Below are positions 55,378-61,922 of a stretch of 64,000 bases of DNA, piece after piece. Both the position numbers and the translations under genes were made by a program. Each line of letters starts with the position of its first letter. Position 1 is the first letter of the stretch. The notes beneath the pieces are model-generated. The model did no database searches, was not told where the DNA came from, and saw nothing but the letters and a program-made list of their open reading frames with translations. The stretch comes from Candidatus Latescibacterota bacterium (lineage in GTDB: Bacteria > Latescibacterota > UBA2968 > UBA8231), in NCBI GenBank assembly GCA_016187725.1, contig JACPJE010000012.1:27451-91450 (forward strand), in the 5' to 3' direction.

Positions 55378-55511
55378 AAGGCGGCTGGGGTGACAGACAC
55401 CTTCAAGCCGCCTTCCCTCGACCTACCCGCTAGCTCGGCGCCGATCCACGGCCTGCCCGATCGGCGCCGAACACAGAGTCTGCCGCAGACTCTTCTATCA
55501 GTTCTCTGATA
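55378..55511 (+). repeat. Cluster of four hairpins in a 412-base gap
   Basis: The gap between the DUF6599 start and the ABC gene contains no ORF of note but four consecutive perfect stems. These are AAGGCGGCT/AGCCGCCTT (with GGTG/CACC inside), TCGGCGCCGATC/GATCGGCGCCGA, AGAGTCTG-CCG-CAGACTCT, and TATCAG-TTCT-CTGATA. The first contains GGGGTGACAGACACC, a string that recalls REP-type palindromes spread by RAYT transposases, though no such gene is present. The array could be a small structured RNA or a REP cluster. A classical terminator follows directly. Confidence 0.65.
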
Positions 55512-55513
55512 GG

Positions 55514-55553
55514 AAATCCCTGCTCCCCAAGTTCGAGCAGGGATTTTTTATTT
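55514..55553 (+). terminator. Rho-independent terminator
   Basis: AAATCCCTGCTC, a 9-base loop and GAGCAGGGATTT form a perfect 12-bp stem followed by a run of T. It would end any RNA made across the hairpin cluster at 55378-55511 before the ABC exporter genes, since there is no plus-strand gene just upstream to terminate. Confidence 0.9.
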
Positions 55554-55626
55554 CCCTTGCCGGTGTTCACCTGCGCTTTTATATTTCGGTTCGCTATCGC
55601 GAACCTCCCTTCCCCCCTGATTGCCC

Positions 55627-56610
55627 ATGCCCTGCATCCTCGCCGAGAACCTGGTCAAAACCTACCGCATCTCCCAGCGCCAGCCCGGGGTGTGGGGCGC
55701 GGTCCGGGGCCTACTGCACCGCCAGCACCGCACCCTGCGCGCCCTGGACGGGGTCTCCTTTGCCATTGAGCCGGGCGAACTGGTCGGCTATATCGGTCCC
55801 AACGGGGCCGGCAAGTCCACCACCGTCAAGGTGCTCTCCGGCATCCTGGTGCCCGATGCGGGCCGCTGCCTGGTGCTGGGCCGGATCCCCTGGCAAGACC
55901 GCATCGCCCACGTGGGGCGCATCGGGGTAGTCTTCGGCCAGCGCACCCAACTGTGGTGGGATCTGCCGGTGGTCGAGTCCTTCGAACTCTTGCGCGACAT
56001 CTACCGGGTGCCGGCCAGGGACTACATCCTCCGCCGCGATGAACTGGTCGCCATCCTCGAACTGGAGCCCCTGCTGGACGTGCCGGTGCGCCAATTGAGC
56101 CTGGGCCAGCGCATGCGCTGCGATCTGGCCGCCTCCCTGCTCCACGCCCCGGCACTGCTCTTCCTCGACGAGCCCACCATCGGCCTGGACGCCCTCTCCA
56201 AACTGGCGGTGCGCGACTTCATCCGCCGCCTCAACCGGGAGCGCGGCACCACGGTGATCCTCACCACCCACGACATGGACGACATCGAAGCCCTGTGCAG
56301 CCGGGTGCTGCTCATCGACGGGGGGCGGATCCTGTTGGACGACACCCTGGAGGGCCTGCGTGCCCAGGTCTCCTCCGAGCGCCGCCTGATCCTCGACCTG
56401 GTCGAAGACGGGCAACCCTTCAGCGATCTCCAGGTCCGCCTCCTCCGGCGCGAAGGCCGCCGGGTCGAGCTGGCCTTCGACCCCGAGGAGATCCCGGCCG
56501 CCGCCCTCATCAGCCGGCTCACCGCCCTGCACGCGGTGCGCGACCTCTTTGTGGAGAATCCCCCCATCGAGGAGGTCATCGCCCACCTCTACCGCCAAAA
56601 CCAGGGATGA
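55627..56610 (+). CDS. ABC exporter ATP-binding protein
   Basis: The 327-residue ATPase drives the two permeases that follow. Walker A (YIGPNGAGKSTTVKVL), signature (LSLGQRMRCDL), Walker B (LLFLDEPTIGLD) and the switch His (TTHDMDD) are all intact. The C-terminal 80 residues form a domain seen in DrrA-type or polysaccharide/drug exporters. The ATG at 55627 is preferred to the TTG at 55621. It overlaps the first permease as ATGA. Confidence 0.93.
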   Translation: MPCILAENLVKTYRISQRQPGVWGAVRGLLHRQHRTLRALDGVSFAIEPGELVGYIGPNGAGKSTTVKVLSGILVPDAGRCLVLGRIPWQDRIAHVGRIGVVFGQRTQLWWDLPVVESFELLRDIYRVPARDYILRRDELVAILELEPLLDVPVRQLSLGQRMRCDLAASLLHAPALLFLDEPTIGLDALSKLAVRDFIRRLNRERGTTVILTTHDMDDIEALCSRVLLIDGGRILLDDTLEGLRAQVSSERRLILDLVEDGQPFSDLQVRLLRREGRRVELAFDPEEIPAAALISRLTALHAVRDLFVENPPIEEVIAHLYRQNQG

Positions 56611-57398
56611 GGAGCTATCTGGCGGTCTTCAGCGCCCGGCTGCGCATGCTGCTCCAGTACCGGGCCGCTGCCTTTGCCGGCCTGGCCACTCAGCTCTTCT
56701 GGGGCCTGATCCGCGTCATGATCTTCGAGGCTTTCTACCGCACCACCACCAGCCCCCAGCCCATGAACTACGCCCAGGTCGTCGACTATGTCTGGCTGGG
56801 CCAGGCCCTCCTCGCCCTGCTGCCGATCTGGATGGATACGGAGGTCCGTGCCATGATGCGCAACGGCACGGTGGTCTACGAGCTGGTGCGTCCCCTGGAC
56901 CTCTACAATTTCTGGTACGCCCGGGCCCTGGCCTCCCGGCTGGCGCCCACGCTCTTGCGCGCCCTGCCGCTCGGTGGCCTGGCCCTCCTCTTCTTTGGGC
57001 TCGCCCCGCCCGTCTCCCCTGCCGCCGGCCTGGCCTGGCTGCTGACCGTCCTGGGCGCCCTGCTCCTGGGCGGGGCCATCTCCACCCTGCTGAACATCTC
57101 GCTGATGTGGACCATCGCCGGGGAGGGCATCTTCCAGATCGTCGCCGCCTGCGTCGTCCTCCTATCCGGCATGATCGTGCCCCTCCCCTTCTTCCCCGAC
57201 TGGATGCAGGTGGCTTTGAAGTCGCTGCCCTTTGCTGGCCTGGTGGACCTGCCCTTCCGCCTCTACACGGGTCATATTCCCGCCGCTGAGGCGCCGGCCA
57301 TCTTCGCCGGCCAGCTGGCCTGGACCGCAGCGCTGGTCGGCCTCGGCCGTCTGGTCCTGCGCCGGGGCATCCGCCGCCTGGTGGTGCAGGGAGGCTGA
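56607..57398 (+). CDS. ABC-2 type permease 1
   Basis: The 263-residue membrane protein has six helices and matches the ABC-2 (DUF990-like) branch: YLAVFSARLRMLLQYRAAAFAG, NGTVVYELVRPLDLYNFWYARALA and GMIVPLPFFPDWMQ. The ATG at 56607 overlaps the ATPase stop. It pairs with permease 2 to form a heterodimeric exporter; the cargo is unknown. Confidence 0.9.
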   Translation: MRSYLAVFSARLRMLLQYRAAAFAGLATQLFWGLIRVMIFEAFYRTTTSPQPMNYAQVVDYVWLGQALLALLPIWMDTEVRAMMRNGTVVYELVRPLDLYNFWYARALASRLAPTLLRALPLGGLALLFFGLAPPVSPAAGLAWLLTVLGALLLGGAISTLLNISLMWTIAGEGIFQIVAACVVLLSGMIVPLPFFPDWMQVALKSLPFAGLVDLPFRLYTGHIPAAEAPAIFAGQLAWTAALVGLGRLVLRRGIRRLVVQGG

Positions 57399-57413
57399 AA
57401 AGATGTGGAACAA

Positions 57414-57546
57414 GCGCGGCGGGGAGATGACCCCGAAGGCCTTTACTGGGGGAGTGGAGGCCGGGAAAGGGCCTGGGGGCAGAGTGGGGCGTCGGTGGCA
57501 GGCCCGGGCATCGGGAAAGGCCGGAGCGGGTCACTCACCGTCGCGC
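57414..57546 (+). repeat. Intergenic palindromic element, copy 3
   Basis: The ends pair as GCGCGGCGG/CCGTCGCGC, GAG/CTC, GACCC/GGGTC and GGCCTTT/AAAGGCC, keeping the AU bulge between the second and third blocks as in copy 1. The interior is more diverged but keeps GGGGGAGTGG and CCGGGAAAGG. It lies between the two permease genes of one exporter operon, so it must be transcribed. Confidence 0.65.
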
Positions 57547-57572
57547 CGGAATCTCTGTGGTAAACCACTACC

Positions 57573-58373
57573 ATGAACGCCCTCCGCCTCTACCTGCGCT
57601 ACCTGGGGGTCTCCTGCCGGGGCCAGATGCAGTACCGCGCCTCCTTCCTCATGCTCACCCTGGGTCACTTCCTCATGACCGGCCTGGAGTTCGCCGGCGT
57701 CTGGGTGATCTTCTCGCGCTTCGGCAACCTCCAGGGTTGGTCCCTGCCCGAGGTCGCCCTCTTCTACGGCATCATCAACATGGCCTTTGCCCTCAGCGAC
57801 GCCACCTCGCGCGGCTTCGACATCCTGCCCACCCTGGTCAAAAACGGCGAGTTCGACCGCATCCTGCTGCGCCCGCGCAGCACCGTGCTGCAGCTGGCCG
57901 GCCAGGAGTTGACCCTGCGCCGCGTCGGCCGCTTCTCCCAGGGCCTGCTGGTGTTCCTCTGGGCCGCCCACACCCTGGAACTGAGCTGGTCGCTGGCCAA
58001 AATCGCCCTGCTCTTAACCACCCTCCTCGGCGGGGCCTGCCTCTTCTACGGCCTCTTCGTGCTCCAGGCCACCATGGCCTTCTGGACCACCGAGACCCTG
58101 GAGATCATGAACACCCTCACCTACGGTGGGGTGGAAACCGCCCAGTATCCGCTGGTCATCTACCGCGCGTGGTTCCGCCGCTTCTTTACCTTGGTGGTGC
58201 CCCTGGCCTGCGTCAGCTACTACCCGGCCCTGGCCCTGCTGGGGCGCGCCGACCCGCTGGGCTCGGCGATTGTCCTGCACTGGCTGGCGCCCCTGGTGGG
58301 CCTCCTCTTCCTGGTCCTGTGCCTGCAGGTCTGGCGCTGGGGCGTGCGCCACTACCGCTCCACCGGCAGTTGA
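57573..58373 (+). CDS. ABC-2 type permease 2
   Basis: This second six-helix permease (266 residues) belongs to the same branch: YLRYLGVSCRGQMQYRASFLM, NGEFDRILLRPRSTVLQLAGQE and QYPLVIYRAWFRRFFTLVVPLACVSYYPALALLG. It is separated from permease 1 by the palindromic element, unusual for partner subunits that are normally tightly linked. Confidence 0.9.
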   Translation: MNALRLYLRYLGVSCRGQMQYRASFLMLTLGHFLMTGLEFAGVWVIFSRFGNLQGWSLPEVALFYGIINMAFALSDATSRGFDILPTLVKNGEFDRILLRPRSTVLQLAGQELTLRRVGRFSQGLLVFLWAAHTLELSWSLAKIALLLTTLLGGACLFYGLFVLQATMAFWTTETLEIMNTLTYGGVETAQYPLVIYRAWFRRFFTLVVPLACVSYYPALALLGRADPLGSAIVLHWLAPLVGLLFLVLCLQVWRWGVRHYRSTGS

Positions 58374-58406
58374 ACCCCCGCCACCCCACACCTATTTTTC
58401 CTGACT

Positions 58407-59507
58407 ATGCCTTTCCTCCTGCTCTTCTCCCTGTGCCTGCTGTGGGCCTGCGGCGACCATCCCACCGGACCTGACGGAGGTTCGACCCGGCTCGTCGCCG
58501 GGGTGGACTTCGACCGCCTCTTCGCCCTGCCCACCCGGGAAGAACTCGCCGCCATCAGCGCCGAATGGGCAGGCCGACCCGCTCCCTCCGCAGCGCACAC
58601 CGAAGTGTTCAGCACCGCCGTGCCCCTGGGCGCCAAGAACGCCACCCTGCGCATCCTCGCCTATACCGTCGCCGGCGCGCGCCTTTACGGCGCCCTCCTC
58701 GCCCCCCGCGGCGCCTCCCCCGGCAGCCTGCCGCTGATCGTCTACGCCCACGGCGGGGACCAGGGGGTCAGCGTCGAGGAATTCCTGCTGATGAGCCTGG
58801 GCCTGGGCGAAGCCCGCGGCCAGTACGCCTATGCCCTGCCCTCCTTCCGCGCCGAAGCGCTCAGCTACGGCCAGGAATTCTTTGTGTCCGCGGGGGAACC
58901 CGCCCCCTGGGACGGCGACGTGGACGACGGCCTGGCCCTGGTCGAGGTGGCCCTGGCGGCCGAGCCGGCCCTCGACCCGCAGCGCCTCGGCGCGGTGGGG
59001 GTCAGCCGGGGCGGAACCGTGGCCATGCTGATGGCCGTGCGCGACCCGCGCCTCGCCAGGGTGGTGAACTTCTTCGGGACTACCGATCTGCTGGATGTCT
59101 TCGGGCAGGAAGTGGCAGAGGAAGCGCTGCTGGGCAACCCGCGCCAGTTGCCCGGCCTGGATTATCTGAACCGGACGCTCTTGCAGCCCCTGAAGGAGGG
59201 CTCCCTCGGGATCGGGGAGGCGCGGCTGGAACTCATCCGCCGTTCCCCGGTGTATTTCGCCGACCGCCTGCCCGCGGTGCAGGTGCACCACGGGACCGCC
59301 GACCCGCTGGTGCCGGTGAGTCAGGCCCAGCGCCTGATCGAGGTCATGCTGGGGCTGGGGCGCGGCGCCCCGGAATTCGCGTACTATCTCTACGCAGGGG
59401 GCGGCCACCACCCTCTGTCCCTGCCAGGCAGCCTGGAGCGGACCCAGCTCTTCCTGGCCCCCCTGCTCCAGCCGGCGCCGGCCTTCACTGCGGCATTCGC
59501 CTACTGA
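58407..59507 (+). CDS. Lipoprotein alpha/beta hydrolase (esterase/peptidase-like)
   Basis: The 366-residue protein has a lipoprotein signal with lipobox LWAC (MPFLLLFSLCLLWACGDHPTG), so it is anchored in a membrane facing outward. The fold shows YAHGGDQGVSVEEF for the oxyanion region, GAVGVSRGGTVAML with the nucleophile Ser, VHHGTADPLVP with the Asp, and GGGHHPLSLPGS with the His. This is closest to S9-type peptidases or acetyl-xylan-esterase-like enzymes. It overlaps the convergent purF by 7 bases. Confidence 0.85.
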   Translation: MPFLLLFSLCLLWACGDHPTGPDGGSTRLVAGVDFDRLFALPTREELAAISAEWAGRPAPSAAHTEVFSTAVPLGAKNATLRILAYTVAGARLYGALLAPRGASPGSLPLIVYAHGGDQGVSVEEFLLMSLGLGEARGQYAYALPSFRAEALSYGQEFFVSAGEPAPWDGDVDDGLALVEVALAAEPALDPQRLGAVGVSRGGTVAMLMAVRDPRLARVVNFFGTTDLLDVFGQEVAEEALLGNPRQLPGLDYLNRTLLQPLKEGSLGIGEARLELIRRSPVYFADRLPAVQVHHGTADPLVPVSQAQRLIEVMLGLGRGAPEFAYYLYAGGGHHPLSLPGSLERTQLFLAPLLQPAPAFTAAFAY

Positions 59508-60985
59508 TCGCGGCCCAACAGCGAGAGCTGGACCGTGGCGACCTTGGGCATGATGTACTCGTCGCAGCCGGCAAAGGGATGCCGGCCGCCGATGCAGTAG
59601 GTGCACAGGTTGTCTTCGGGCATGCCCGACTTTTCGTACGCCTCCAGCATCCCCGCCACCGAGATATAGGCCACCGGCATGCCCATCTGGCGGCCGATCT
59701 CCTCCTCGTCGCGGCCCCGGGCGATGAATTCGTCCCCCGGCGGCGGATCAGGGGGCATGTCCACCCCGAAGTGGCAGCCGCGGGGCACCCCGTCCTCGCC
59801 GATGATGCCGATGGGCGGGGTGTAGCTGACCAGGTAGGCCTTCTTCACCCTGGCCTCCTTGTAGAGCAGGTCCCGCGCCCGCCTGGAGTTGTTGCCCCGC
59901 ACGATGCTGTCGTCGATCATCACCACGGTCCTGCCCTCCAGGGTCCGCTCCACTCCTGGCATCAGGTGGAGATTCTCGCCGATGGACTGCTTGCGGTCGC
60001 TGGCCGTGGTCCCCTGGAAGGAGCGCTCGCCCCGCATCTTGTAGAACACCGGCAGAAAGGGCAGCCGCGCTTTGTTGGCGTAGGCCCGGGCCGCCACCTC
60101 CGGGCAGCGGGGCAGGAAGGTCACCAACTCGGCGTCGGCCGGCCTGAATTCCCCGGCCAGCACCTCGCCCAGGGATTCGCGGATGCGGCGCACGCTCACC
60201 GCGTTGAGGATGGAGTCCACGTCGGCGATGTAGTTCCACTCGAAAAAGCAGTGGGCCAGCCGCGGGTCGAAGAGGGTCTCCTTGGTGTAGTTCCCCTCGG
60301 CGGTGAGGTGGTAGATGGAACCGGGCTCCAGGTCCTCGACGTAGTCCCCGCCGTTCTTGCGGTAGGCGATGTCCTCGGAGGCCACCCCGTACTTGCCGTC
60401 CTTCCAGCTGAGCACCCCCGGCTTGATCCCGGTGCGGTCGCGCAGCACCATGACGTCGTGCTTGCGCTTGTCGGCGATGGCCATGGTGTAGGCGCCGGGG
60501 ATGCGGCGCAGGAAATTGTACTCCCCGTGCATCCGGTACACGTGGAGCAGGGCCTCGGTGTCGCAGGTGGTCTTGAGCTGGTCCAGGGGCACTTCCTTGT
60601 AGTACTCGCGGTCCACCTGGCCGTTGTGCACGGCGGCCATATCGCAGTCCCAGAGCAGGATGTGGTTGCCCCGGTGCTCGGGCCGGCCGCCCACCACGTG
60701 GGGATGGGCGTCTTCGAGGATGCGGTCCTTGCGCCCCCGGGTGGCGTAGCGCACGTGGGCCATGTAGGTGTGGTAGTTGGGGCTGGGGAGGATCTTGTGC
60801 AGGTCGGTGATGTCGAAGCGCTCCACCCCGCCGGCCCATTTGATCACATCGATGCGGTTGTCGCCCACCGCGGCGACGCCGGCCGCCTCCCGGCCCCGGT
60901 GCTGCAGGGAGCGGATGAAACGGTGGGCGTCGTGCAGGGTGTGGGCAACGCTGAATCCGCAGTTGTGGCGGACCTGTTCTTCCAT
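59501..60985 (-). CDS. purF: Amidophosphoribosyltransferase
   Basis: PurF makes phosphoribosylamine from PRPP and glutamine, the first step of purine synthesis. The 494-residue protein has a short propeptide (MEEQVRHN) before the catalytic Cys9 (CGFSVAHTLHDAHRFIRSLQHRGREAAGV), the glutaminase domain, and the PRPP site RTVVMIDDSIVRGNNSRRA. The C-terminal CTYCIGGRHPFAGCDEY keeps Cys residues that may bind a cluster. The segment YTPPIGIIGEDGVPRGCHFGVDMP is longer than in classical PurF, which marks a side branch. A paralogue acting on a related substrate is possible. Confidence 0.85.
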   Translation of the reverse strand: MEEQVRHNCGFSVAHTLHDAHRFIRSLQHRGREAAGVAAVGDNRIDVIKWAGGVERFDITDLHKILPSPNYHTYMAHVRYATRGRKDRILEDAHPHVVGGRPEHRGNHILLWDCDMAAVHNGQVDREYYKEVPLDQLKTTCDTEALLHVYRMHGEYNFLRRIPGAYTMAIADKRKHDVMVLRDRTGIKPGVLSWKDGKYGVASEDIAYRKNGGDYVEDLEPGSIYHLTAEGNYTKETLFDPRLAHCFFEWNYIADVDSILNAVSVRRIRESLGEVLAGEFRPADAELVTFLPRCPEVAARAYANKARLPFLPVFYKMRGERSFQGTTASDRKQSIGENLHLMPGVERTLEGRTVVMIDDSIVRGNNSRRARDLLYKEARVKKAYLVSYTPPIGIIGEDGVPRGCHFGVDMPPDPPPGDEFIARGRDEEEIGRQMGMPVAYISVAGMLEAYEKSGMPEDNLCTYCIGGRHPFAGCDEYIMPKVATVQLSLLGRDQ

Positions 60986-61035
60986 CGGGTTACCCCTGGG
61001 TAAGATGGTGGGTGGGGTTCAGCATAAATGGGAGT

Positions 61036-61815
61036 TCAACGCACGCAACCGGGAAAGGTGCGGCCCTGGATGTGGTAGTACTCGGGCGCCTCACCCTCGC
61101 CGGCAAAACGGGAATGGGAGGACATGTAGGAAAGGGCGATGGCCCGCCGCCACTGGCCGGAATTGTTGGGCGCCGTGTAGTGGGGCAGCAGCGAGTGGAA
61201 GAAGAGCCCGCTGCCGGCCTTCATCGGCACCAGCCGCATCTCGGCGAAGGAATACTGGTCCTCGGCGATCACAAAGTCGTCCGGCACCCGCTGATGGGGC
61301 AACGGCCCGCGCAAGTGACCGCTGGGCAGCACTCCCATACAGCCGTTTTCGGGGGTGGCCTCGTCGAAGGGAAACCAGCAGGAGCACAGCGCCATGGGCT
61401 GGATGGGCCAGTAGGGGGAATCCTGGTGCATGCCCTTCTGCGAGCCCACCTTTGGGGGCTTGAGCAATAGGGAATTGCGGAACATCTTCAGGTCCGGGCC
61501 CAGGATCTGGGCGATGATGCCGACGATGTTGTCATCCAGGCCCAGGCGGTTAAACAGCTCGTCCCCCTCCACCAGGCCGTCGATCTTGCGTATCCCATCG
61601 CCCCAGGCCGCTACCTGTAATTCCCCCCGCTGCACCCGGGGTTCCACCTGGATCTTGAGTTTGTCGGCGGACCGGCCTCCGTGGGTGTACTCCCGCAGGC
61701 GCTCGCCCAGGGCGCAGACCTGTTCTGGGGGGATCAGGTTCTCCACCACGGCGAAACCTTCGCGGTGGTACGACGCCAACTGCCCTTCGCTCAGCCGGAT
61801 GGGGGCAGTGCTCAT
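61036..61815 (-). CDS. PhyH-family dioxygenase
   Basis: The 259-residue oxygenase has the ligands HQD (GMHQDSPYWPIQP), a distal His (HSLLPHYTAP) and Arg (QWRRAIALSYMS). A perfect AAGGAGGT ribosome site lies 5 bases before the ATG (MSTAPIRLSEGQLASYHREGFAVVENLIPPEQV). It differs from the tandem pair at 17-18 kb in the core loop and lacks their long N-terminal helix, so it represents a third branch in this window. The 107-base gap downstream of the partial sorbosone-dehydrogenase gene ends in AAGGC-GGGGG-GCCTT plus CTTTCT, which may be a weak terminator for that gene. Confidence 0.88.
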   Translation of the reverse strand: MSTAPIRLSEGQLASYHREGFAVVENLIPPEQVCALGERLREYTHGGRSADKLKIQVEPRVQRGELQVAAWGDGIRKIDGLVEGDELFNRLGLDDNIVGIIAQILGPDLKMFRNSLLLKPPKVGSQKGMHQDSPYWPIQPMALCSCWFPFDEATPENGCMGVLPSGHLRGPLPHQRVPDDFVIAEDQYSFAEMRLVPMKAGSGLFFHSLLPHYTAPNNSGQWRRAIALSYMSSHSRFAGEGEAPEYYHIQGRTFPGCVR

Positions 61816-61922
61816 CGCTCACCTCCTTGTGCGTACACCTAGAAAGAAGGCCCCCCGCCTTTTTTCAGCAACTGCCCGGTCAACCAGAACTGGCCGGACG
61901 GGGCGCTCACCCCTCAGATCTT

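Noticed and set aside
55514-55553. tRNA-like sequence (GTTCGAGCAGG)
   Set aside because: It is the loop and right arm of a terminator; no acceptor, D or anticodon arms can be formed. No tRNA gene was found anywhere in the window.
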